Assembly: GCA_019055375.1 (NCBI GenBank)
Contig: JAHQIW010000226.1
Location: forward strand, 62,501-126,500
Direction: 5' to 3'
Source of the DNA: Parelaphostrongylus tenuis
Lineage: Eukaryota; Nematoda; Chromadorea; Rhabditida; Metastrongylidae
Length of the DNA: 64,000 nucleotides
This document shows positions 36,904 to 48,300 of this stretch, piece after piece (position 1 is the stretch's first letter; each line of letters starts with the position of its first letter). The notes under the pieces are model-generated. The model saw only the letters and a program-made list of their open reading frames with translations, ran no database searches and was not told where the DNA came from. The position numbers and the translations under genes are program-made.

Positions 36904-38154
36904 ATGCGTATCATACACTTCTGTGCTTTACTTGTGGCTGTTGGTATGTTTCTGAGATTTGATAAATTCTATCTCATCCGCTTTTCATTTTATGAGTTCT
37001 AGTTTGTGCACTTGTGTCCAAAGCAACTGATGAGATTTACATGACAAAAGGCAGCGATGCCACTACGGATCCTATCGTTTCTAATCTTATCGGTGTTGAC
37101 CAAGGATCAGGCCTCTTCCCACAAGTACGTTTACATTAACACATTCTGATTTTCGGTATCTACGGTTTTCAAGTCAGAGTCATGTAAAACATCTCTTTGA
37201 GTGTGAACATTGACTATGTGGGAGTGCGATACAATATCAGTATGGTGTGCACGAAACCCACAAAATGTTAGAAGGACCGCCTGATATTAAATAGATTTCG
37301 CTTTTCTTTCTAGATAGGTGGATTATGATGTGAAAAATAGCCGTGGCGAAATCGTATCATAGACCTATCAAGACGTATCGTATAACCCGGTCTCTCTCAG
37401 GTTTAACAGTTTTGTAGAAAGTTTGGTCTCTAGGCACGCATTGTCACGGGTAATTAATGAAATATCGCATTTACATTGCCACGTTTCACAATAACAATAC
37501 TTTCGCAGACTTAGTCTCTCATGCGAGATAAATAGGGAAAGTATTTGCTTTCATCCGAAAATTTTCAACTTCATAGATTCCATTCAAAGGATGACTTCTT
37601 TCAGTTTGTCGCTTTTTGATTTTAGTGTATACCACTGGGACTGTGCTATTCGAATGATGACTGCTTTGGTGGCCAGTGTATTGGTCTATTTACTGCAACG
37701 TGCAGCTGCCTTGGCTGTATTACTCTCAGAGGTTCCTCTACCAAGTAGAAGTATTTTATTTTAGCTTTTTATCAATAATATTTACCTGATGTTTCTAGCT
37801 GCCAGGATGATTCGCAATGCGGTGGATTGATAGGAGCGTGCAACCTCAATACCACTACCTGTGACTGCGCTGCGGTAAGAATTCTAGTCTCTATGAATCA
37901 GTCTAGACTGAAGAATGAATTTGACGGGCATGAACAAGTATTTATAGTACAGCAGTAGAAGGCACATAATATGTGTTGCAGTGATCTCAGTAATTGATTG
38001 TACTGTTTAGGGATTTATGAGAGCCGGATTCCCAACGTTGACCGACGCACTGGTGAACTTCTGCAATGTAAAGAATTGCACCAGATTCACAGAGCTGGAA
38101 GACTGCTTCGGTCTAAAATGTTCTTCAGGCGTATGTATTTGCATAAGAGAATAG
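36904..38154 (+). CDS. Secreted cysteine-rich protein, tandem family member 3
   Basis: Five exons in consistent phase: 36904-36943, 37003-37124, 37626-37744, 37799-37874, 38011-38154, about 166 residues. It is the most compact copy. The signal peptide is MRIIHFCALLVAVVCAL. An acidic/Thr-rich Cys-free spacer follows, then the three cysteine modules with the same spacing as its neighbours (18 cysteines in the modules, plus two in the signal region). It ends VCICIRE with TAG, so it carries four residues after the terminal C-x-C that the others lack. The exon 3 donor is gtagaa (after STN), chosen because it alone restores phase with exon 4. The CYSNDDC, CGGLIGAC and CFGLKC segments are near-identical between paralogues, while the spacer is not. 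Confidence 0.84.
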
Positions 38155-38879
38155 GTAGTTCAAAAAGATTTAGTAGTAATTTGTCATTGAAGGTAATCCT
38201 AGGAAGTGAACCGTTTTACTGTCATAACTTTGATCTTTGTCTCTTTATGATGTCCAGTATCTGAAATATCTGGGATATCTAACAGCTTTCCTCATGAATA
38301 TTCTTACTATAAAGCTTGCCATAACAATTACTTGCTTAAAATGATTAGCTACGGCGATGGAAAGCAAAATTATGAGCGCCATGGAAACATTTGTAGTGTG
38401 ACGGATTGTCCGTTGGTAAGCGACGTGTTCGGTATCGTCATCTTCCATTTACATCACAGTCCCCTAAACTTCGACGATGTTTAAAGGTTTAGAATGCCTT
38501 CGTTGTCCTATTTAAGATATCATGATTTGTCATCTGGAGAGAATCGATAAGCAGTAGACACTTTAAAGAAGCACAGATTTCATCGCAGCACAGTAGCACA
38601 AGCACGCAACGAAGATCATGGAACTGAACCTTATACGCGAGCTTGGTCGATCGTGTTCACGGAATTGAGGATGCGTCAAGGATCGCCGAAGTCCATGTTC
38701 ACTATTATGCTTATCGAAATTGCCCAGCATAGGGACTGTTCGTGCCCATTCAATTAACATCAAAATCGGCTCACATGTCATTCATGTGGAGGTGTACAGA
38801 ATGCGTGATGAATGCGAAGTACCTTGTAGAGTTCAAAATATCAAGTTGAAAAGTTATCAATATCATTAAGTCTTTTTTT

Positions 38880-39085
38880 ATTTGACCGCCTTCAGCGGTG
38901 GTAAGATGTTATAATATACCCAATAATGAAGAATCATGTGCAAAAGAAAGAAAGCGTAGAAAGAATAGTGTCAAAACGGGCGTCGGTAGTGCAACGGTTC
39001 AGCACGCACCCCGCATAGGGTGAAATGTTGGTTCGAATCCCAGCTGGCGGAAATATTTTTACACACCACTCTTCATCATTGAGTA
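38880..39085 (+). mobile_element. Inverted-repeat element carrying a tRNA-like core
   Basis: atacccaataatgaagaatc and atgtgcaaaag at the left are mirrored by ttttacacaccactcttcat and cattgag at the right. Between them, 38997-39053 reads gtcggtagtgcaacggttca, gcacgcaccccgcatagggt and ggttcgaatcccagctgg, with recognisable A and B boxes. No acceptor stem can pair, so it is a tRNA-like relic. Confidence 0.6.
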
Positions 39086-40049
39086 TGGATATCATTGATT
39101 GTCGGAGATTAATGCTAATTAAGAATTTGCATGCGACACAACTGAATTTCTAAAAAGTCATTAATTTCCCCATTGATGTGATAAGTAGCAGATGCCACTG
39201 AAAACAAAAGTGCTAAGCATTGCTAACTACCCTGATTATCCATTATCCAGATTATCTTCTCTGCCATACTTATCAAGCAAGTATCGTTAAATGATATTCG
39301 ATTTAAAGGTTAACTACTGTGCTATTCAGAAAAAAACATGTAAAAGAATCGCCGATCACATTGATCTGCATTTGGAATCTAGGAACACTTAAGCTGACTA
39401 CTTGAGACAATTGAAATCGGGGTTCATTTTTTCACCAAAGCTTGATGTAGGCAAAAATCCTAACCGGTCACACAATTTTGATCTAGTCAGCTTCACTATA
39501 CCCGCTCTGACACTGATATTGCGATGTGATCGCAAAATTCTGAAGCAATAGTGTAAAATTAAGCTCCTCTTGTCTACCAACATATCGAGGCCTCCTGTGG
39601 GCCCAGGTGACCGGACAGAATATCATGCAGAAAATAGCAACTGTGCAATTGTGTTAGCATTCACTGTTGTGCATCATCTAGCATTTCCTGCGATCACCTG
39701 TGAGGTTCTAATGGAGTAGTCCTAACAGCAAACAATGAATTTATCATGTTCTCATTTTCTGAAAACTTGCAAAGTACAAGCTGTTACTTTTTTTCGACAT
39801 ATACAACCTTACAACCATCCAAACTCTTAACGTAACAATGCATACTTTTCGAAAACAAATTACAACGAGTGCCTTCCTGAGCAGACAAGAGGCTGTTAAT
39901 ATGAAGATTTATTAAACACTGGAAATCGGTTTGACGATTTCGTCTTGTTCAAATTACAATTATTACTGTATCTATAATGTGTGAAGGCTAAAACTCTTGA
40001 CACTGATCAATCTATGAAGGATTAGCCATATATTCGACTACAAATACGC

Positions 40050-40255
40050 ATCGTTTAAGGTGACTGAATGCATATCTGGCCTTTACAATGACTCGCCGCC
40101 ACCTATCAATGACCACTTCAGTATTGATATCTTTCTCCTCAAATGTGACACCAATTTACCAACTTTGCAAATGGAAGGCATGGTGAGCCTGAAACGCGTA
40201 ATTGATCCAGAGTTCACGTGTGCATCGCAAAAGATCTCTCACCCTACTCCGCACT
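40050..40255 (-). mobile_element. SINE copy, reverse orientation
   Basis: aaggtgactgaatgcatatc, gacaccaatttaccaacttt and aaatggaaggcatggtgagc are reverse complements of SINE body segments. An ORF spans this copy and the adjoining (TA)n tract and is an artefact. Confidence 0.6.
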
Positions 40256-40345
40256 TACCCATATATTCTTCAGTGAATTTATACACGAGTTATAAAATTA
40301 TATGCGACTTAGTCTACAAAACTCTTTTTACGTACATGTGCAAGA

Positions 40346-40348
<3 letters not shown>

Positions 40349-40432
<84 letters not shown>
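40349..40432. repeat. (TA)n microsatellite
   Basis: About 42 uninterrupted TA units beside the reversed SINE at 40050. Confidence 0.95.
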
Positions 40433-40434
<2 letters not shown>

Positions 40435-41524
40435 GCTTATATACATATGTTTAAGGATGTCTTTTGTTCATATAAATGTTTTGTTTATAGTAAAAGGACT
40501 GTCGAGGTTAGCTAGGAGAATTAATCCTTAGCATCAGATTACTATCAATCGGATATAAGGATGAAAATGTGAAGCTGCTTGGTGACTCAGGCGGCAGCCG
40601 AGTGATAACCCCGCAGTGTTGTGTTTCGGAGTATAACACTAATATTTTGAAATGACATCGACTTACGCTAATGTTTGGATTTGAAGAAGTGCATGAGATG
40701 AAAACAGCATCGTAAATTAAATGAAGATATGTCGTTGTGGTGTTCAGAAAGTGCGTTCACTCAATTTTTTGTTTTGTTCTTTGGCAACGTGCCTCATTGC
40801 AAACGAATGTACCGAATCATTTATAACCATCACCTTGCTCAACCACATCATAGCCGGTTTTATTGTGTCAGTCGCTTCGTAACGAAGCTGCTGATTTATG
40901 AAATCTTATAATGGTACGATGTTTTAAAGCTGCGATGCAGAACACTTATTTAGGTTTCTTGGAGATGACAGTGGCCTATTCCCAAATAGTTGTCATCATC
41001 GTTACTTTTGTCACTTTGAGAATATTTCCACTAATCTAGCGATTATGAAAAAATGTCTATAGGAGCAAAGGTGTAAGTGCTACGACAGACCGTCAGCTTT
41101 CCAGTAGAAATAGACGGAAAGAACAGAGAAGAAAATTCACAATACGGATCAAATCTGCCAGCGCCACAAATTTCAACTATAAAACTAAGATTTGTTTTGT
41201 AGAATATATGAGTCAACTGCAATAAAGGTTAAATTATCTTGCTATTTTGTAGGAAAGATTATTTTTCCGTTAACTCGAGATCGGGGAGTACTATGGTATG
41301 CAGGCATAAAATGCAATCCAAAATATGCTTAAAAACAACTTAGAATTATCCGTTTTTCTCGCTCTTTGCTTTACAGCGTTCAAGGAATGCGTTTAATTTC
41401 ACGTACATTTCCCTGTATCTGGCTTGAGTAGTTGAGTCTTCAAAAAAACAATCTCTAATTCGAAAATATGACTAAGTGGTAAGATGAATGTTAAGTGTTA
41501 TTATACAACAAATCTCTTCTTCCC

Positions 41525-41560
41525 TACCCCCCCCTCTCTCTCTCTTTCTCTTAATCTCTC
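41525..41560. repeat. C-run and (CT)n tract
   Basis: A run of C followed by ctctctctct. Simple sequence. Confidence 0.8.
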
Positions 41561-41805
41561 ATTGTCTCTCGTCACTTCTTCGCTGTCTTTTTATGTGTCT
41601 AAATCATTATCTATTCTTCTTTTAATACAAAATTTTATTCAATGCGTTTGTGAGTGCTAGTCAAAATTGGCTTAATCGAGGCTAACTAAGTGGGAGTAGA
41701 CTTTCATACTGGTTTGTCGTAAAACAGAGAAGTTTTTCTGAGTCAGTGTGGACAGTAGTGGCCTTCAAGGTGTAAATAGAGCTATATAATGATGAGTCGG
41801 AATTC

Positions 41806-41925
41806 ATTTATTTGACCGCCTCTTGCGGTGGTATGATCTTATAATATACCCAATAATGTAGAGTGCTCTACAAAAACATTTGCGTTAGCCGGGATCCTGG
41901 CACAGCACTCGACATTGTTGGCTAT
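41806..41925. repeat. Partial copy of the tRNA-carrying element
   Basis: tatttgaccgcctcttgcgg and ttataatatacccaataatg match the left end of the 38880 element almost exactly. Next come acaaaaacatttgcgttagc and cgggatcctggcac, decayed forms of the 63770 arm. Confidence 0.6.
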
Positions 41926-44006
41926 ATGTAATGATCTTTGTTAAAGTTTTTCCCATACAGTATGGCGTCTTTTCTTCTTCAATATAGAAAAGCAATTCTT
42001 TTAATCTGTCTAGGTGTGTTGCGTCGCACAAACTGGCCCAACAAAGATTTGGCACTCTTTTATTTACGAGATCCAAGGCCATTATTTACTGTGCAGATGC
42101 TCGGATTTCTCGTATTCAATTCGTTCCTTTACACCAATCCTTGGCAAAAGTTTATACTTCACATGTTGCTCTAGTTACCGCTTGAATAATGTGCGCCTTC
42201 TTTGTAAATGTTAGGAAATGCTTGTTGAGACGATTCTCTTTGCAATTTCGGAGGTAGCCGAGAGTAGTCGTTCGCAGTTGACTGATTGCAAGAAAGTGTT
42301 GGGTTAAGGATATCGAATCAGCGCCATACTCATCATCTTGGTTTCTGATGCACCGCATCACTAGCCACTGGGCTACTCTACCTCAAAATTTAATAAACAA
42401 GATTGAAATTTCATTCTTTCGATGCTGTTATGCTGTTACACTGACAACTCTACTAGTTTTTATTGTTGTCGAATATTTAGGTAAAGTACGATGCAATATT
42501 GAGCTGTTAATCTTCAAATATTCATTTATGAGGAGAAGGATGAAAATATTGCAGCTTAATATATCCCAAGACCGACTAATTATTAACTTTGACATCGATT
42601 GAATAGCTTGATAGGTCGCTGAGACTATTTTCAAGTGAGGAACTTCAGTTTTAGGAATCTTTGAGCCATGTATCAAAACGCTTTCGTAATTTGTTATAAG
42701 CTTCTACTTTACATATATATCTGAATTCGATACGCCCAAAAAAGTTAGCGAAATTGTCAAAGCTGCTTGTTAGTTTGAACGTGTTTTCTCGGCAAACGTC
42801 GTTCTTTGATGCTCAAAGTTTGAACCGTTACTAGTTGGACTAATGGAACTACAAGCTGCTCAATATTTCAATCGTTTGAGATCTAAAATTTGACTCGAAG
42901 ACATAATAGTAGACGTTACAGCTAGCATTATGTCTACTTTTGTGTGAGACTTTACAGCTTAAGGACAAAACTGCGCATTTATTGCATTGAATTCAATTCA
43001 TACGGTCGTCCTTTATTCCTATAATGACTCTCTGTGGTTTTAGCTAGAAATTAGGTTTGTCATTCATTCTTACGCTTCAATTACAGAGGGTTTCCGTGAT
43101 TCAATCATTCTTCATGTTTTCCACACATCTATCAAACATTCAAAACAAATCCAACTCTTGGGTGTCTCAAAACTCCCACATCCTTTAAGATTAGAACAGT
43201 ATTCTATGAAAATCTGCAAGATATCCAGAGCACAGTTTTTGATTCTAATAAGCTTGCGAAAAATCAAATTATGACTGCAATTGATGCATGAGCCTGAGTC
43301 ATGTGTGGTGAAGATGGGGCCAGCTTCATCATCTAATGTCGCTCCATTAAATCCAAAAAATAAGGACTCAGTGGACCGAAGTAAATGAGGAGACTTTTTA
43401 TAGTGTCCAGCTAAGAGCCCGGAAAAACTAACTGAGAGGGGGAAAAAGTGTATTGTGTTGTTGCAGTTTATGTGTCGATGGCGATAGTGCAAGCACTACG
43501 TGGTAACGGAAGTTGACAATGTACCTCATAGCCTTCTAATCGTCGATGATGCTCATTTTAAAGTGAACCGACTGGTCATTCTCGGATACACAGAACCACT
43601 AGTTCCCATGATTTGTTTGTACTGCTACTATTGAGAACTGCATATAAGAGGGGCTTTTAAGTAAGAACAAGAGAAAATGATCACGGTAACCATTAACTGC
43701 TCGAGAAATTGAAAAATTATTCACTATCCACATTTAGGCGAAATTTGTTGGATTGCCAATGATTTTCGATGCACCTACTCCACTTCTAGATTCAATTCTT
43801 TTTGATTCAAAACAGTGACGATGCACGCACTTGAAAAACTACCGGTTCACCTTCGTTCTCTGAAGTTATAGAGTGTGACGAGTGATGGAAATTGTTCAAA
43901 ATTAGCTCAATCTGTGATCTCGTGAAGAGAAATTACATGAGAGTTTGAAGATTAGGCAAAGAGTTAAAATCAATCAAAAATATGTGGCTGCGTACCCGAA
44001 ATTAAT

Positions 44007-44440
44007 GTGCTGTTAGTAAAAAATGACTCGAAAATAAGAAGTGAAGATGAATACGTGGTAATGAAGTTTTTAAAAGCGTTGCTGGGTCATATCCTAATGG
44101 AAAAATGCTCGTGGACACATTTGATGGGCACATGCGGGACGACAGGATTATCCTTACGGGGATGTTATTCACCTGAAGGTATGGTAAGGGTAATTCAGGA
44201 TCCAATAGTACAACAGCTCTATAATGGTACTCACGTCTTAAGACTTACGTTACGGTATTATGATGACCAGGGAAATGCAGCAGTCTGTTGACATAGGCGT
44301 CAAAATCACAGAATATTCCAAGGAGATTTTGATGAACAAATTCATGTTTCACCAGGGCTTTGGTTTAGTTTGAATTTGGAGCGCTATTCGTTTCTGGGAG
44401 AGAATCCACTATTTAAAAAAGAAGTAAAGACGATGCATTA
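44007..44440 (+). pseudogene. Unassigned coding-like frame with one internal stop
   Basis: One frame stays open for about 143 codons except a TGA at 44289-44291. It has protein-like composition: GTCGTTGLSLRGCYSPEG, IVQQLYNGTHVLRLTLRYYD before the stop, and FQGDFDEQIHVSPGLWFSL, RYSFLGENPLFKKEVK after it. No start or splice site is convincing. It could be a decayed exon, or a fragment of a transposon or viral polyprotein. I recognise no family. Confidence 0.3.
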
Positions 44441-44642
44441 GTCGGTGCAAAGAATAAGTAGAATATGGCGATTACGAGGTTTGTGTTAAAAATTCTAAAT
44501 AGTTCATGACTGGACGCACTTGTGGCAACAAGCACTGCTCGCTCTATACAATGCTCTTACAATATTCATAAATTGTGAAAATGATGGAAAGTAAAGACGT
44601 GCACTGTATGTGAGATTGTAAATTAGAGATTCTTCTGAGCTA

Positions 44643-44834
44643 GAGAATGTGAATTATAAATGTAACGGTTGTAATTGTACATCTGATATTTTCAAAGGAA
44701 TGCGCAATCACGAATGCCCTCTCTGTGAACCCATGATCATGTGGACGAGTTCCCTCAATGATTTGCAATTTTATCGCACACTTGAATACAGTATGCAACT
44801 TTGCAGACGCCTTTTAATGCCTTCGGATTTCTGA
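44643..44834 (+). other. Short Cys/His-rich ORF of unknown status
   Basis: The ORF reads MNYKCNGCNCTSDIFKGM then NHECPLCEPM and ends in a stop at 44832-44834. The C-x2-C-x-C and H-x-C-x2-C pairs could bind zinc. It is short and isolated, with no clear splice context, about 200 bases downstream of the unassigned frame ending at 44440. Confidence 0.2.
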
Positions 44835-44986
44835 TCAGATTAGCGGATTCATCAAAAGGATCTTGCTTGAACCTATTCGTGCAGAGGAAATCTCTCCACG
44901 GATCATACCTGGAAATGGTTAGAAAGACCACACATTAATGTAAATGCATTCGCTCACTTTGCTGTCCTGTATGAGACAGAGTTTTC

Positions 44987-45359
44987 TCGAAATTAAGAGT
45001 TTTTCTAATGCATTTCGCATTGTTATGATGTTTTCTACGTACCTAAGAGAATTGAGTGGTGAGCAAAAACGCGGCCTAAAGCGGGAATCGAACCCGCGTT
45101 TCATCTTATCCTGGGGCGCGTGCTCTACCACTATACCATTGAGGCACGTTTCCTCGACCACTCATTCTTCAACATCTCAATGTTAGCTATCAGCCACCAA
45201 CCTTTGACAGGTTTGCTCGGGTATGCGATTTCGCCTTATAAACCCAGTTGAGCTGACAGCTATTCTAACGCTATTCCGCGTTTTTGCTCACCACTCAATT
45301 CTCTTAGATATATAGAAAACATCATAACAATGCGAAATGCATCAAAAATACTATTAATT
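44987..45359. mobile_element. Inverted-repeat element containing a tRNA-like gene
   Basis: The left arm 44987-45074 (gcatttcgcattgttatgat, taagagaattgagtggtgag, caaaaacgcgg) is inverted at 45277-45359 (ccgcgtttttgctcaccact, caattctcttagatatatag, cataacaatgcgaaatgcat) with a few changes. The tRNA-like sequence starts where the left arm ends. Confidence 0.8.
45073..45145 (-). tRNA. tRNA-like sequence, probably a pseudogene
   Basis: Read on the - strand, acceptor strands GCCTCAA and TTTAGGC pair at six of seven positions. The A box tggtatagtgg and B box ggttcgattcc are intact, and the T stem GCGGG/CCCGC is perfect. The anticodon arm does not fold (CGCGC cannot pair with the bases after the loop), so the isotype cannot be assigned and function is doubtful. 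Confidence 0.5.
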
Positions 45360-48300
45360 TCGAGTATTAGTAATTAGTCATAAAGAGTTTTCTTATAAAT
45401 GAATTACACATGGGTTAGTCTTATAGCGTTTTTGATATGATTCAGATCTATCACGTAAGAGCACATGTAATACATCGGGTGAGAAGTAAATATTGGTTGA
45501 ATTTGAGGCGAAACATTTGATTTATACATTTCTACTCAATTAGACGTCTACTCATTGAGCGATTGTAAAATCTACACATTTGTGTCAGCAAGAAACAAGT
45601 CTGTTTGATTCCCGTAACGTTGGTTGACTTAAGTTTGTTCGTTTCGGTTGTTGATGCTTGAAAAAGTTTTATTTGGTCAGGGGAGTTTTTCTGAGTACGG
45701 TGAGTGTGGCAGAATGACGAAGCGAGGCTCATTCAACTACTACAGTTTAGTTTTGCAAGATGGTGTTAAGCATTATTGCTCTGGAAAGTTGTACTTTTCT
45801 GTAGCTCCTGTCTATATACCTGCTCTGTCATTTCGTCATCAATTCTGATTTCGCCTTAGAGTTTTCGAAAGACGTATTCTTCAATTGTTACTTCTTAATC
45901 TCAGGGACACGTATAATTTAATGAGAATCATTGTCTCTCTAAGTTTGTTAGGAACCTGAATCTGAGAGGAAATGAAATTGTGTTCTAGCAAAAGTTGAAG
46001 AGTAAGAAAGCCTTATTTTGTTAATGACGAGCATCAGAATCCAATGTCTTTTACTCAAATGACAGTAATGAGCAAAAAAGTGCGAAGACAAGAAGGGCGT
46101 TATTATGGTGTCTTTATGGTCAACAAAATCATGTCTTGTGTCATAATCCGATAACCATAGATATGAACACTCGAATGCCGATTTATTCTCCATAATTTGG
46201 AAAACTGATTGGCAGCACAGAAATATACTTGCACAAAGCTCAAAGCATCAATATAAGGTCATGAGTAGTAGGTGTTGATATTTGCTTCTGAAAAGGCACA
46301 CAGTGTAGAAGAATATTGATAGGCACACTTACAGTGAGAACCTGCTTCTTCTAATGTAATAGCATCATAACACCAATGCAAGTTTTCTTAATCTGCTTAT
46401 TGTAGAGAGATCGATGTTGGACTTAGAGTAGCAAGGACAGTGGAGTAACCCTCATCAATAGTTCCTATAGCGTGAATCCTTTTCAGCAACTACAGTCACT
46501 CTCCGTATACCAGTGAACTCGCACAATAGACCAGTTCTTTGTAAATTTTAACTGACACATAGAACTAGATTGTTCATGACTATTACAAAAAGATAGTCGT
46601 CTTCTTTCAACCTCAGTTTTTACCATAGCAACACTACCGTTCACGGTCTCTCTTCGCGGTTCCATATGAGAAAATATACAGTTCTTGAAAATCCGACATT
46701 CACATTATGAAAGAAAGTGAAATCTTAAGGAGACTAATTGTTTTGAATCAATTTTGCATTGTGAGATTGTTGTTGCTCCAGTCCGTAGTGTTTCGGCGAA
46801 TCCTTTTTTTTTTACGAGAATCGCCTTGTCAGATTCGTGGACAAGTCATATCAGTCATTCTGCGGACACACATTGATCAACCATCAATTTTTTGCCCTAG
46901 TAATGAACAGGTAGGATCACCTTTAGCCTTGTTATTGCGCACATAATGACTACTTTTCCAATTTAAGCAGTCATCTCTAACTAGTATCTGCTATTAACGT
47001 GATGAGAGCATAGGTTTCTCGGCAGAAACGAATGGCAGTGATTTACACTTAGTTGGGGGTTTTGCAAGGAAATTTGAAAGGTAGTTTGGGTGACCCTGAT
47101 AAGTAAGCAATCACTGAAATCACATTCAGTGCTCAAAAATGGCTGCATAGCTTATCAAAACCAAAACACATTTTCGACCACAGATTATTCAGAAGATTAA
47201 TCACTGAGAAACGATATGCAGTAGGAAGGAGAACTTCTCTGACAATATATTCATGTTTAGAGCCCATGTACCTTCTAAATAGCCTCTTTAGCCTCCTCGT
47301 TCCTTTGTTGCCTTATGCAAAGGCTTCACTATGATGGAGCTAACGATAATTGAGTTCTAAACAATATTCATTCTAAAAGATGAAAAGGCGCTATATCTGT
47401 AAGAAATTTGCTGGTAAACGGTGGCCTTTGTGGAAGGGTTATTTATGGTTTGTTGCCCAGAGATTATTCTTATACGTTTACTATCGCCTAATGCATAATA
47501 ACATTCACCAACACTTTTCGTAGGTAGTAGTAAAATCTCATCTGCGTCATCTTTCTGGCAGCGTAGAAGTTTTTTTTTGAGAACGTCCAAGCACAGGGCT
47601 ATCTAAAGCACTTCTTAGTCTGGCAGCAAAAGTGATAGCTCTTCCATATATTATTCAAACCAATTGATACTTGGCAGAAGTTTGCAACATAAATGAGGCT
47701 CGATTATTGCTGTATGAATGAAATCTATGATAAGTGTTTGCTTATGTCGTTTTTGAGAACAGTGCACAGATTTTCTTACTAAACTTTTTGAAGTAATAAG
47801 TAAACCAAGTATGTAAGTAGGTAAGAATAAATAGAAAACAGACATAATGAAACATCACATAATTTGATAGCATGACCAATCAATGAACAGCTCATGACTA
47901 AAGACTATTGAACAACTAGTTTTTCGTGCTAGAATTTCTTTCATATGGAATTAAAATGGCGTCTAATTTTGCAAACCATCAATCTTCTAAGCTTTGTCCT
48001 ACCAAGTAATTCTAAAATATTCAGGTTCGCAACTTAATGTGCATTCCAATCATATTATCAGACATTCGTTAAATTGTAGACGATGCATTATATTTTTGTA
48101 GAAATTATCGTTCCACGAACAAGTTCGAAACAAATGTAGTCCAGTTTTCTGCGCCCTTTTTTGCAACGGGCTGCACTACTTATATAATAGTCTGATTTTA
48201 CTCTTTGTTGGATTAGTCACAAATTCCTCAAGGCTTTCAACCCTAGTTTGTTTTCTAGTCAATTCTGTTCAATAACAGTGTAAGATTCTACTCAGTAATG

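Larger units (their letters stand above)
39086..43990. other. Largely gene-free region
   Basis: Apart from the SINE, microsatellites and partial element listed separately, no gene is supported. A 126-codon - strand frame (43112-43492) and a coding-like stretch after 43738 (AKFVGLPMIFDAPTPLLDSI) have no splice support. Confidence 0.35.

Noticed and set aside
40060..40515. 151-codon + strand ORF, the longest in the window
   Set aside because: It is a reversed SINE followed by a (TA)n tract that encodes only Tyr-Ile repeats.
43112..43492. 126-codon - strand ORF with several cysteines
   Set aside because: No splice support or recognisable domain; composition fits chance in AT-rich DNA.
45073..45145. 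Considered as a functional tRNA gene
   Set aside because: A/B boxes and T arm are good, but the anticodon arm cannot form and it lies inside a transposon-like inverted repeat. Kept as tRNA-like only.
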